NCBI GenBank assembly: GCA_002840535.1
Contig: PHBH01000046.1
Coordinates: 1 to 56,370, forward strand
DNA length: 56,370 nucleotides
Source: Deltaproteobacteria bacterium HGW-Deltaproteobacteria-15
GTDB lineage: Bacteria; Desulfobacterota; DSM-4660; Desulfatiglandales; HGW-15
Direction: 5' to 3'
Shown here: one piece after another, positions 24,873 to 32,939 of the stretch
Position numbering within the stretch: the first letter of the stretch is position 1
Layout: every line of letters begins with the position of its first letter
Made by a program: the position numbers and the translations under genes
The notes under the pieces: generated by a model
Database searches by the model: none
Seen by the model: only the letters and a program-made list of their open reading frames with translations
What the model was told of the DNA's origin: nothing

Positions 24873-26126
24873 TCAGTGATCACACACGTTCCCTCCTGTT
24901 ACGAGTATGCCTGCGAGATACTGGCTGACCAGTGCCTCGGGTGGGTCCATGGGAGCCCCGGTGATCACCTTGATCCCGTTTTCCACAAATAGCTGCTGTG
25001 CTCTGCTGCCCATCCCACCTGCTATGATCACGTGTGCCCCCAGTTCATGCAGCCATTTTGGCAATACCCCGGGCTCATGGGGCGGAGGGTTATGCATCAT
25101 CTTGCCTTTGATTTTGCCGCTCTCCGTCTCTACCAGGGCAAACTGCTCACAATGCCCGAAATGGGAGCAGAGCTTTCCTTCTGCCAGAGGAACAGCAAAG
25201 ATGATTTTATTCGCCTCGCTTGTCTTGCTGACCTCCAGCCCCGATTCTCCATCTTTTCGTTCAGGAAAGACACGGCGGTCTGAGGTCTCTTGGGTCGAAG
25301 CGATCACCTTGTCCGCCATGGCGTTGAAGGCCCTGGTGAATGGTGACCGGTCACTGCCCAGGCCGTTCACCCTGCCTGCGTCCCCTTGTCTTACGACTTC
25401 AGGGTCAAGCGGCAGTTTTCCCAGGAATGCCAGGCTCTCCTTGAGAGCAAGCAATTCTCCACCCCGTGCCCCGAAAAGGTCGATCTCTTTTCCGCAGTGC
25501 GGGCAGAGCATCCCGCTCATATTCTCCACGATCCCGAGAATCTTCATGTTTACCTGGCGGCAGAAGTGAATGGACTTCCTTACGTCGGCAAGGGAGATCT
25601 CCTGCGGTGTCGTCACTATGAGTGCTTCTGCATCAGGCACTGTTTGCGCAACGGTCAAAGGCTCATCTCCTGTTCCCGGAGGCGAGTCGATTATGAGATA
25701 ATCAAGAGGCGGCCATTCCATATCAGAGATGAACTGCCGGATGACGCCTATCTTGATGGGCCCTCTCCATATGGTCGCCAGGTCTTTGTTCTCTCCCATG
25801 AGGGACTCAATGGAAATCACCTGGAGATTAGGAAAAAACTGAATGGGTTTCGCTTTTTCTGCGTGAAAGGATGGCTGGACGGATCCTTTCAACCCCAGCA
25901 GCCTCGGTATGCTCGGGCCGTGGAGGTCTACGTCCATGAGACCGATCTTTAGTCCCTTCCCGGCGAGAATCACCGCCAGATAGGCAGCCACAGTGCTCTT
26001 GCCCACGCCGCCTTTCCCGCTCATCACAAGGATCTTGTGCTCGATATGGCTCAAGGTCTCTCTGATCTCCGCATCCTGGATCTTGTGCTTTTCATCCTGA
26101 CTTATCGTTTCTCTATTTTTTGCCAT
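24873..26126 (-). CDS. Mrp/NBP35-type ATPase with C-terminal NifX domain
   Basis: A cytoplasmic Fe-S cluster carrier ATPase. Walker A VMSGKGGVGKSTVAAYLA, Walker B YLIIDSPPGTGDEPLT, and the CxxC of NBP35 (MLCPHCGKEIDLF) are present. From about residue 310 a NifX-type domain follows (IIFAVPLAEGKLCSHFGHCE). In Desulfovibrio, an Mrp of this kind (Mrp ORP) belongs to the ORP operon. The start at 26126 (MAKNRE) is supported by AGGAGGAG; the longest frame begins with TTG at 26180. It follows the stand-alone NifX gene at 26230. Confidence 0.9.
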   Translation of the reverse strand: MAKNRETISQDEKHKIQDAEIRETLSHIEHKILVMSGKGGVGKSTVAAYLAVILAGKGLKIGLMDVDLHGPSIPRLLGLKGSVQPSFHAEKAKPIQFFPNLQVISIESLMGENKDLATIWRGPIKIGVIRQFISDMEWPPLDYLIIDSPPGTGDEPLTVAQTVPDAEALIVTTPQEISLADVRKSIHFCRQVNMKILGIVENMSGMLCPHCGKEIDLFGARGGELLALKESLAFLGKLPLDPEVVRQGDAGRVNGLGSDRSPFTRAFNAMADKVIASTQETSDRRVFPERKDGESGLEVSKTSEANKIIFAVPLAEGKLCSHFGHCEQFALVETESGKIKGKMMHNPPPHEPGVLPKWLHELGAHVIIAGGMGSRAQQLFVENGIKVITGAPMDPPEALVSQYLAGILVTGGNVCDH

Positions 26127-26229
26127 GACAATGCTCTCCTCCTCATCCATTTCGTCTTTTTCGATAACACCTTTGTTCAATCTTATTTCTTCATTCTAGT
26201 ATGCATCTCATACATCATGCAGATGCTCT

Positions 26230-26568
26230 CTATGCAGATGTTCTCTGACGACTCCTTGGATTCACCAGGGTGTTGCCCAGGAAGGCGTTCAAAACATCGT
26301 CGACCTGTCCATCGACAAAAGAGATCAATCGTATGCCATAGCCTTCAACAAGACCGCTGTAGAAGTCGCTTATGGCACCGCAAATGAATGTCTTAACGGA
26401 AAGTTCAGCCAGCTTCCCGGCGTGATCAAAAAGGGAGTCGCCGTTGAACTGCTCATGTCTCCGACGGATTATTTTCCCGCCCCCTACGTCCACCACCAGC
26501 AGTTCTCGGGCCGAATCCGCGACCGGAGATATCCGGTTCTCCCAGATGGTAATCGCCAACCTCATCAA
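26230..26568 (-). CDS. NifX-domain protein, ORP-like
   Basis: A 112-residue stand-alone NifX/MTH1175-fold protein (MMRLAITIWENRISPVADSA, SVKTFICGAISDFYSGLVEG). This fold binds the Mo-Cu-S cluster of orange protein in Desulfovibrio, and the neighbours (Mrp, two MinD ATPases) match that operon, so it is the likely ORP counterpart; cluster type is not proven. First gene after the sigma-54 promoter at 26609. DNA is close to the 5-prime part of the radical SAM fusion at 13198-14502, indicating duplication. Confidence 0.85.
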   Translation of the reverse strand: MMRLAITIWENRISPVADSARELLVVDVGGGKIIRRRHEQFNGDSLFDHAGKLAELSVKTFICGAISDFYSGLVEGYGIRLISFVDGQVDDVLNAFLGNTLVNPRSRQRTSA

Positions 26569-26608
26569 GCATCCTTCTCGGGTTAAGAACGTTTAACCAA
26601 AGCATTCA

Positions 26609-26623
26609 GCAATCCATGTGCCG
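26609..26623 (-). promoter_or_regulatory. Sigma-54 promoter of the ORP-like operon
   Basis: Minus strand CGGCACATGGATTGC, about 41 bp before the NifX start at 26568. Confidence 0.87.
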
Positions 26624-26719
26624 TTTTGACTGAAAGAGGGTCGGGACCGTCAAATCGTATATTTATCAATTGATTGAGCGCATAAAGAGGAGGAGGTCAA
26701 GAAGGAAAATCAACGCTGA

Positions 26720-26769
26720 GAGTCGCATCTCTGCAATTATCGATGCTTGGCAAGTGCGACAACGCGACT
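26720..26769. promoter_or_regulatory. Paired GTCGC/GCGAC activator sites, second type
   Basis: GTCGC-N6-GCAAT (26722-26737) and a second site with GCGAC-AAC-GCGAC near 26753-26769, about 31 bp apart, 99-147 bp above the sigma-54 promoter. The flanks agree with 21041-21092. Confidence 0.65.
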
Positions 26770-26920
26770 CGGTCACAGGGGGGACTCAGCCCTCTCTCGG
26801 ACCATTTTCATGCCACGGTCTTCATTCTTCTGAATGGCGCTCTTATAAACAGGTCCATAAGAAGGAGCATTATGCCTCCAGGAGTTACCACATGTGCATG
26901 GCCGGCCGGGGAAAAGCGTA

Positions 26921-27442
26921 TTACACAAGTTCCATGCCCTCATCCAAGTATTTTTTGGCGAGATCAATATAGAGTTGTTTGCCCCAGTTCCAGAACTTCT
27001 CGTCCTCCGAAGTTATCTCTCTAACGATCTGTGCCGGATTACCGGCTGCAACCACTTTCGAAGGAATTTTTTGCCGGGATTTTACGACACTTCCTTCTGC
27101 GATAATTGAATTTTCTCCTATTTCAGACCAGATACTGAGTATGGAGCCCATGCCGATAACTGCCCGATCGCCTATATGTCTGCCGTGAACCACTGCACCA
27201 TGACCGATGGTGACTCTTCCTCCAATCCGGTTTGTTTCGCTTGGAGGCGCGTGAACAATGACTCCTTCCTCCACCGCCGTACCGTCTCCAATTTCAATTC
27301 TGCCGTAGTCTCCCCTCAGAATGGCTCCATGCCCGATATAGCAGTGAGCACCGATAACTACGTCACCGATGACTCTCGCCAGTTCACTGACATAGGTTTC
27401 TTTTCCCACTGCCGGCTGTCTGCCGTCGAACTTATAGAGCAT
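26921..27442 (-). CDS. Gamma-type carbonic anhydrase/hexapeptide-repeat protein
   Basis: A 173-residue left-handed beta-helix protein. The hexapeptide repeats include IGAHCYIGHGAILRGD and VTIGHGAVVHGRHIGDRA, and the His residues (two in GHGAVVHGRHIG, one before) are placed as the zinc/iron site of gamma carbonic anhydrases. Such proteins often lie in anaerobe operons without known CO2 function. Start at 27442. It follows the NifU-like gene at 27535 on the same strand with a 92-nt gap that contains one arm of an inverted repeat. Confidence 0.88.
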   Translation of the reverse strand: MLYKFDGRQPAVGKETYVSELARVIGDVVIGAHCYIGHGAILRGDYGRIEIGDGTAVEEGVIVHAPPSETNRIGGRVTIGHGAVVHGRHIGDRAVIGMGSILSIWSEIGENSIIAEGSVVKSRQKIPSKVVAAGNPAQIVREITSEDEKFWNWGKQLYIDLAKKYLDEGMELV

Positions 27443-27460
27443 GGATGATCCTTTCTACCA

Positions 27461-27500
27461 AGCAAGAGTAAGGTGGCGTCTTTGCGCCTTTTGCACCACC
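27461..27500 (-). repeat. Inverted repeat arm, right partner at 28768
   Basis: Read on the minus strand, GGCGCAAAGACGCCAC and TTACTCTTGCT match GGCGCAGGGACGCCAC and TTACCCTTGCT on the plus strand at 28778-28803. The two arms face each other around the NifU/NifX pair. Confidence 0.45.
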
Positions 27501-27534
27501 CAATAGTTGCATCGTTGCTACCGTTCAAGCTGTC

Positions 27535-27918
27535 TCAAGCCTGCGCCTTTTTCGCACCATGTCCTAACGGCAAATCTCCAACAATTCTCAGGATGGTCTC
27601 ACCTGTAATCAGTGCGATCTCATCCGGATTTTTGCCAATGCTCAGCTCCGCAGCAAAGGAACCGCACACGATGCTGGCCCCACATCCGTTGGTTTGAAAG
27701 GTTGCCTCCTTGACCCGCTCCCCGGCAAACCTCAGGAAGATCTCCATGGTATCCCCACATGAAGCGGAAACCATCGCATAGCCGTCCGGCTTTCCAATGG
27801 TTCCCACGTGCAGGGGCTTGAGCCACCTTTCGAAGGCCACCTGCCCGTATGCCTTTCTGGTTTCCTCCAGGATCTGAGTCTGGAGTCCACGCGCAAAATC
27901 ATCGAATTCGTCAGTCAT
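27535..27918 (-). CDS. NifU-like scaffold, C-terminally shortened
   Basis: The N-terminal 105 residues closely follow the NifU-like protein at 24361 (TNGCGASIVCGSFAAELSIG), but where the paralog continues GGLPEEDRHCAFLAAQ this reads GDLPLGHGAKKAQA and stops. The third-site Cys is therefore lost. Start at 27918 follows AGAAAGG; a longer frame starts at 27933. It overlaps the upstream NifX gene. May be a degenerate or specialised scaffold. Confidence 0.75.
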   Translation of the reverse strand: MTDEFDDFARGLQTQILEETRKAYGQVAFERWLKPLHVGTIGKPDGYAMVSASCGDTMEIFLRFAGERVKEATFQTNGCGASIVCGSFAAELSIGKNPDEIALITGETILRIVGDLPLGHGAKKAQA

Positions 27919-27929
27919 CCTTTCTGTCC

Positions 27930-28511
27930 TCATTTATCGGCGAGCGCTTTAATTTTGGATTCGATCGACTCCATTTGTCGCCTCAGATCATTGGCCTGCT
28001 CCTTCAGAAGGGCAAGATCTTCTTTGCCGGACAAGGACCCGGCGCCAGATTGTCCTGTATCCTGTGCCGTCATTCCGCCTCCCATCCCGCGGCCGCCTCC
28101 CATTCCGCGTCCGCCTCCCATCCCACGCCCCATGCCGCCTCCTCCCATCCCAGTTCCGAAATGGGCTTGAACATTAGGCGTGGATGAAGAGCTCAACTTG
28201 CCTGACTTGAATAACTCCACAGCCTGGCGAACCCTCCCGCTCACACCCGTTATCACTCGGACCCCCGCAGCGCCGAAGGTGCGAAAGGCATTGGGACCGC
28301 AGTTCCCGGTGAGCACAACGGAGACTCCTCTTTCCGCCATGAGCTGAGCAGACTGAATTCCAGCGCCCCCTCCCAGCGTTCTGTTCGAGTTTTCCACCGG
28401 CTCGAATGCCAGCGTGTCCGAGTCAATTATCAGAAAGTAGGTGCAACGGCCGAAGCGTGGATCAATGGCGTCTTCAATGCTGGGGCCGGACGATGTCACT
28501 GCAATCTTCAT
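27930..28511 (-). CDS. NifX-domain protein with Gly/Met-rich linker and coiled coil
   Basis: Residues 1-110 form a NifX domain (MKIAVTSSGPSIEDAIDPRF, CTYFLIIDSD, GNCGPNAFRTFGAAGVRVI). A low-complexity region follows with repeats of MGGGRG, coded by a GC-rich tandem repeat at about 28080-28160, then a helical tail (LKEQANDLRRQMESIESKIK). Start at 28511 after GGAGGATCACC. Driven by the sigma-54 promoter at 28635 and coupled to the NifU-like gene. Confidence 0.85.
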   Translation of the reverse strand: MKIAVTSSGPSIEDAIDPRFGRCTYFLIIDSDTLAFEPVENSNRTLGGGAGIQSAQLMAERGVSVVLTGNCGPNAFRTFGAAGVRVITGVSGRVRQAVELFKSGKLSSSSTPNVQAHFGTGMGGGGMGRGMGGGRGMGGGRGMGGGMTAQDTGQSGAGSLSGKEDLALLKEQANDLRRQMESIESKIKALADK

Positions 28512-28634
28512 GGTGATCCTCCATCTAAATATTCTACGGTTGAAATTGCGATGCCGCCTTGTCATATGTTTTGGAAACATTCATAGCAAGCGCACGATAA
28601 GCTTTCTTTATCTCTTTCAATAAGAAACGCCTTA

Positions 28635-28649
28635 GCAATCTCTGTGCCT
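28635..28649 (-). promoter_or_regulatory. Sigma-54 promoter of the NifX-NifU-carbonic anhydrase genes
   Basis: Minus strand AGGCACAGAGATTGC, correct spacing, about 125 bp before the NifX start. No clear activator pair of either type was found upstream. Confidence 0.75.
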
Positions 28650-28767
28650 GGGGCGGATCATGAGAGAGCAGGAGCAGAATCAATGAATTCATAAACACTT
28701 GGAGCAGGGCGCGAAAACCGGCAGAAGCGCAAGAATACCGGCTGGGGTAGCGCTGATGCAATCCAGC

Positions 28768-28803
28768 AGGCGCAAAGGCGCAGGGACGCCACGTTACCCT
28801 TGC
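28768..28803 (+). repeat. Inverted repeat arm, left partner at 27461
   Basis: GCAAAGGCGCAGGGACGCC ending in TTACCCTTGCT, about 85 percent similar over some 34 nt to the minus strand at 27461-27495. It overlaps the end of the activator gene. Confidence 0.45.
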
Positions 28804-30164
28804 TGGGTCCTGCCATCGGCACGGGGAAGGTCTATCCTGAAGCGTTTGATCTTTCTGAAGAGCGTGCTCTTATGCATCCCAAGCTCTCGCGCAGTGACAA
28901 GGCGGTTATAATGATTTCGCTCAAGAGCTTCCAGAATCACACGGATCTCCGTGGATTGAAGGGTGGCGTCCATGTTTCCGCCTGCGGTCTGAACTGCACC
29001 AGTAGCCTTGAGGCTTTCGGGGAGACATTGGGGCTCGATCTGACCTTTGGGGCAAAGAACAAAGGCGTGCTCGATAATGTTTTCCAGCTCCCGTATGTTC
29101 CCGGGAAAATCATGGAACATGAGAAGCGAAAGAGCCTCCTGGCTGATACCCGCCACTGCCTTGCCCTGCAAGCGGTTGAGCCGTCCGATGAAGTGTTTCA
29201 CAAGCATCGGAATGTCCTCTTTGCGCTGTCGTAGAGGGGGGAGGTCCAGCCGCACCACATTCACGCGATAAAACAGGTCTCTCCGAAAAGTACCTTTTTC
29301 CACAAGGTCCGTAAGGGATCTGTTTGTGGCGGCGATCACGCGCACATTGGCCTTCACCGTTTCCGTGGCGCCAAGAGGCTGATAGGTCCTGTCCTGCAAT
29401 ACGCGGAGCAGCCGCACTTGAAACGCGGGGCTGAGGTCCCCGATTTCATCGAGAAGAATGGTCCCCCCTTCAGCGGCGGCAAAGTATCCCGGTTTGTCCT
29501 TGATCGCATTAGTGAATGCGCCTTTCTTGTACCCGAACAGCTCGGATTCCAGCAGGGAGTCGGGAAAAGCGCCGCAGTTGACCGCGACAAAAGGCTGGTT
29601 CCGTCTCGGACTCAAATCGTGTATGGCTCTCGCCAGGAGTTCCTTTCCGGTTCCGGTCTCGCCCTGAATCAATATCGTGCTCTCGCTCTCTGCCACCTGG
29701 GGGAGGATCCTGAAAATCATGTGCATGGCCGGATTCCGGCTGATGATGTCTCCCACCTGAAACCTGCCTTCCAGCTCTTTGCGGAGTTCCTCCACCAGGC
29801 TCATGTCGCGAAAGGTTTCGACCCCTCCGAGGATCTCGCCGTCCATGTCCTTGAGCAGGGCAGTGGAGACCACGACAGGAATGCGGCGGCCGTCCTTTGT
29901 AAAGATATGCGTGGAAGTGTCGATCAGCGATTTTCCGTGCTTCATGGTTCGCCGGAGTGCGCAGTCCCTCTCACACATGTTGGAGCGCAGGATCTCCCAG
30001 CAGTATTTCCCGATCGCCTGGTCCCGTGGAATTCCCGTAATCTTCTCCGCAGCGTGGTTAAACGAGGTGATTTGCCACTCATGATCCACGGTGAATACGC
30101 CATCGGAGATGCTCTCAAGAATAATCCCCGTGACATGTTCCGGGATTTGGTATTTTCCGCTTCT
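28794..30164 (-). CDS. PAS-AAA-Fis sigma-54-dependent activator
   Basis: A bacterial enhancer-binding protein: N-terminal PAS sensor (about 15-110; ESISDGVFTVDHEWQITSFN), central AAA with Walker A GETGTGKELLA near residue 166 and the sigma-54 contact loop written GAFTNA instead of GAFTGA, then a C-terminal Fis-type HTH (TARELGMHKSTLFRKIKRF). Start GTG at 30164 preceded by GGGGAG; the in-frame ATG at 30206 lies at or before the likely transcription start, so it is not used. A comparable activator regulates the ORP operons of Desulfovibrio vulgaris. Probably binds TTGCA-N4-TGCAA, as sites stand upstream of its own promoter. Confidence 0.9.
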   Translation of the reverse strand, partial: RSGKYQIPEHVTGIILESISDGVFTVDHEWQITSFNHAAEKITGIPRDQAIGKYCWEILRSNMCERDCALRRTMKHGKSLIDTSTHIFTKDGRRIPVVVSTALLKDMDGEILGGVETFRDMSLVEELRKELEGRFQVGDIISRNPAMHMIFRILPQVAESESTILIQGETGTGKELLARAIHDLSPRRNQPFVAVNCGAFPDSLLESELFGYKKGAFTNAIKDKPGYFAAAEGGTILLDEIGDLSPAFQVRLLRVLQDRTYQPLGATETVKANVRVIAATNRSLTDLVEKGTFRRDLFYRVNVVRLDLPPLRQRKEDIPMLVKHFIGRLNRLQGKAVAGISQEALSLLMFHDFPGNIRELENIIEHAFVLCPKGQIEPQCLPESLKATGAVQTAGGNMDATLQSTEIRVILEALERNHYNRLVTARELGMHKSTLFRKIKRFRIDLPRADGRTQQG

Positions 30165-30213
30165 CACGTGCTTGCTCCCCGGCCGCAAATGTATAGACCG
30201 GATCACTTCTTCC

Positions 30214-30228
30214 GCAAACTGTGTGCCA
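30214..30228 (-). promoter_or_regulatory. Sigma-54 promoter of the activator gene
   Basis: Minus strand TGGCACACAGTTTGC. The initiation point would be near 30202, which supports the GTG start at 30164. Confidence 0.87.
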
Positions 30229-30313
30229 ATCAGGACCTGGATAAAAAACCAAATATTTTTAGGGATTTAAAAAGGTTGGGTTGCAGCAGTAGCCTTGTAA
30301 GGTCTTCCTTCAA

Positions 30314-30359
30314 TTGCATTTATGCAATCACAGGTCTCAATTCACTTGCAGAATTGCAG
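30314..30359. promoter_or_regulatory. Paired activator sites TTGCA-N4-TGCA(A/G)
   Basis: TTGCATTTATGCAA (30314-30327) and TTGCAGAATTGCAG (30346-30359), 32 bp apart, 86-131 bp above the promoter at 30214. Suggests autoactivation. Confidence 0.82.
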
Positions 30360-30481
30360 AACTAGTTCCGCCTGCGCGCAAGAGTAGATTCCAGGGCAAG
30401 ACCCGAATGACGGAATAAGCAAAAGCGCTTCTGTCGCACTGCGCCTTAGGGACGAGGGGTTTCAGCATCATAATACACTAT

Positions 30482-31600
30482 TCAGAATTCGGCCGTGACT
30501 CGGACGCCCAAGACCCACCCCTTGCGATCATCGTCTTCATGATAATCGTCTTTCATATACTGAACGTCTGCCGTGGCGGATAGGATTTCATTGAATACAA
30601 AGCGGTAGTACGCCTCGAACACATGGGTTATATCGATGTCCTGGTTGCCCCTGCTCAAGTGCCCGTAGCCGATCCCGATGTTGTCCTTCTCCCTGTTCCA
30701 CCAATCACCTTTGATGTCGATCCCTCCGGAGTAGAGATTCTTCCAGACAAGGACCGGGCCCTCGTCTCCCCAGCCGAAGCGGATCCAAGCGCCGAAGATC
30801 TCTCCCAGTTCCTGGTCAAAGGAGAGAAGAGTCGCCTTTCGGGCATCCTTCTTCTCTTGTCCCGGGTCGAGGAAATCCTTCGTGGTCGCGTAGAAGATCA
30901 CCCTGTAATTTCCCTCGCCCAGGCCGGTTTTCGGATGGTACCCAAACTGCGCGGCGTAGTAATTGTAGGTATTCCCATCGTCGTTCTCCCCTACCCCCAT
31001 TGCCACGCCTTTGGCCGAAAATGCTCCGGATTCCCATTCCAGCGCACCACCGATATCATAAGAGGGGGCAAACCCATTAGGTCCGTTGACCAGCGCCTCA
31101 TTCATGAATTGCGTAAACTCATCATTGGCATATGCGTTCTCATCCACGTAATCGGTGGCATCGATGATTCCGCCGGCGATCCCTAGAGAATGATCATCGC
31201 CAAACCGGAATGTGTGCTTGTACCAGGCCGCCAGCAGGTAATCCCGGCCCCGGCCGTTGATATTCCTGACATCGTCCTCCAGATCCGCGGCCCACGGGGA
31301 CAAGGCAAACGACGCCTGCTCGGGATCGGTCTGTTTCAAACCGTTACGCGCCCCGAACCCGAGCTTGACAAAGAACATGTCCTTGTCGGTCGGCCGGAAA
31401 CTCACCTCCGGCTGGAACGCGGCCCCTCCTCGTCCCGCGTCGTCGAAATCGGGCATATCATCCGACAGCTCTCTGTATTGATAAGCGCCGGCCGCGACCC
31501 CGCCCACGGAGAATTTTTCGTTTATATCATAGGCATGCCCATATTTGACGGAACCCCACAAACACACCAGCGCAGCAAGAAAGCAAAGACTCCGTTTCAT
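30482..31600 (-). CDS. Outer-membrane porin (OprB-like)
   Basis: A 372-residue beta-barrel candidate with a signal peptide (MKRSLCFLAALVCLWG) ending near an Ala-rich cleavage site. The body shows alternating aromatic strands (VRVTAEF at the C-terminal end with terminal Phe, the outer-membrane assembly signal). Similar to carbohydrate-selective OprB porins. It lies downstream of cbiK in a transcript controlled by the cobalamin riboswitch, so it may pass cobalt, corrinoids or related nutrients. Start at 31600 (MKRSLC); a longer reading starts at 31633. Confidence 0.8.
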   Translation of the reverse strand: MKRSLCFLAALVCLWGSVKYGHAYDINEKFSVGGVAAGAYQYRELSDDMPDFDDAGRGGAAFQPEVSFRPTDKDMFFVKLGFGARNGLKQTDPEQASFALSPWAADLEDDVRNINGRGRDYLLAAWYKHTFRFGDDHSLGIAGGIIDATDYVDENAYANDEFTQFMNEALVNGPNGFAPSYDIGGALEWESGAFSAKGVAMGVGENDDGNTYNYYAAQFGYHPKTGLGEGNYRVIFYATTKDFLDPGQEKKDARKATLLSFDQELGEIFGAWIRFGWGDEGPVLVWKNLYSGGIDIKGDWWNREKDNIGIGYGHLSRGNQDIDITHVFEAYYRFVFNEILSATADVQYMKDDYHEDDDRKGWVLGVRVTAEF

Positions 31601-31667
31601 GACCTTCTTGATTCCCTCCCTGTCGCGGTTCAATGGATTTCAAGACACAAGTATGCGCCCTTACCGA

Positions 31668-32552
31668 TCAGAAGTGGGAGAAAGTCTCCTGCAGGTGGTC
31701 CAGCCACACGTCCAGGACTCCCGGGCAATCGGCCGTTCCCTTCATGATCACCTCGCACTTGTATCCATTTTTCGTGAGGATCGACTTCCAGCTATCCGGA
31801 CCGTCTCCGGCCATGTCGTTGCGGGCGTGGTCCCCGGCGACGGACATCAGCGGGACGAGATACACTTTGCCGACGTTCCGGCTTCGTAACTTCGGCATTA
31901 CATGCTCCAGGGAAAGTCTCCCTTCCACCGTGCCTGCGAAGGCATTGGGATCCAGGTCCTGGAATACCTGGTTCATGGCCAGATAAATCGCATCCGCAGG
32001 GTGGCGCTCGGTGCCGTGCCCCATGAAAAGGACTCCGTCCGAGGGTTTCCTGCCGGGGATGTTCTTCAGAAGCGCGGCGGCTACCCTATCCATGTCTTTG
32101 GGCGAGGAAAGCAGGGGCTTCGCCACCAGTATCTTCTCGAACCCGCCCTCCATCAGACCATAAAGATGCGCATTCCGGTAGAGTTCATGGTATTCCTCTC
32201 CAGGGATGGTGTGAAGCGAAAGCACAGCCACATGTGTGGCTCCCTCATCCATGAGCTTTGCCAGGGCCACTTCAGGAGAGTCCAGGACCTTCCCCTCTCT
32301 TGCAAGCTTCTTCCGAATCATCTTTGAAGTATAGGCCCAACGGATCTCCACGCCGGGAAAGGTTTTGCGGGCCTGTTCGTCAACTCGGAGGAAGGTCTTC
32401 TGCGCCTCCGCATCGCTGGTTCCGAACGCCACCAGAAGGATGGCCTTCCGCATCTGCTTCTTCCCACCATGCACCGCAAGAGCATGGTTCTGAGCACCCA
32501 TGAGTAAAAATGCGATCATCACCGGCACAACCCAAACCCATCGCTTTACCAT
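31668..32552 (-). CDS. cbiK: Periplasmic sirohydrochlorin cobaltochelatase, CbiK type
   Basis: Anaerobic cobalt chelatase that inserts cobalt into sirohydrochlorin in the early corrin pathway. The active-site His segments LSLHTIPGEEYHEL and LFMGHGTERHPAD are present, matching the CbiK family. An N-terminal signal peptide (WVWVVPVMIAFLLMGAQNHA) indicates export, as in the periplasmic CbiK of Desulfovibrio vulgaris. Start at 32552 follows AAGGGG. It stands behind the small gene at 32588 and the cobalamin riboswitch, before the porin. Confidence 0.92.
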   Translation of the reverse strand: MVKRWVWVVPVMIAFLLMGAQNHALAVHGGKKQMRKAILLVAFGTSDAEAQKTFLRVDEQARKTFPGVEIRWAYTSKMIRKKLAREGKVLDSPEVALAKLMDEGATHVAVLSLHTIPGEEYHELYRNAHLYGLMEGGFEKILVAKPLLSSPKDMDRVAAALLKNIPGRKPSDGVLFMGHGTERHPADAIYLAMNQVFQDLDPNAFAGTVEGRLSLEHVMPKLRSRNVGKVYLVPLMSVAGDHARNDMAGDGPDSWKSILTKNGYKCEVIMKGTADCPGVLDVWLDHLQETFSHF

Positions 32553-32587
32553 CGCATGCCCCTTTCTCGAATCTGGTTCACCCATCT

Positions 32588-32842
32588 TCACCCATACAGA
32601 CGAAGCGCTGTCCCATGGAAATCCATGGGGTTTCCTCTTCCCCGGTATGCAGCCTTCAAGAGAGAAATATGATGCATGCCTTTCGCGAGCATCCTCCACC
32701 ATTCATAAGCCACCTCTTCTTCCGACGTGGCCACCGAGACGGCCTGCACCCCCAGCTGGTCCCGCGCTTTTCGCAAATCGTCCGAATGGTCGTGCAATTC
32801 ATCTCGCCCCTCGGTCACAAACAGAATCGTTCCCTTCTTCAT
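32588..32842 (-). CDS. Small protein, riboswitch-controlled
   Basis: An 84-residue protein (MKKGTILFVTEGRDELHDHS) rich in charged residues, without a recognised domain. Start at 32842 follows GGTGGAGGTG and directly follows the riboswitch terminator, so it is the first gene of the cobalamin-regulated operon. Likely related to corrinoid or cobalt handling by context. Confidence 0.65.
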   Translation of the reverse strand: MKKGTILFVTEGRDELHDHSDDLRKARDQLGVQAVSVATSEEEVAYEWWRMLAKGMHHISLLKAAYRGRGNPMDFHGTALRLYG

Positions 32843-32854
32843 TGACACCTCCAC

Positions 32855-32892
32855 CAAAAAAAAATATCCCTAGAGCTCTTGGCCCTAGGGAT
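32855..32892 (-). terminator. Rho-independent terminator of the cobalamin riboswitch
   Basis: On the minus strand ATCCCTAG pairs with CTAGGGAT around an 11-nt loop, followed by nine T residues. Between the aptamer and the first gene. Confidence 0.88.
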
Positions 32893-32939
32893 TGCACCCT
32901 GATTTACTTCATCCCAGGTCGGTTCCGCCGGTATGCCCA

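Noticed and set aside
29418..30365. Plus-strand frame opposite the activator gene
   Set aside because: No motif; spans the sigma-54 promoter and activator sites.
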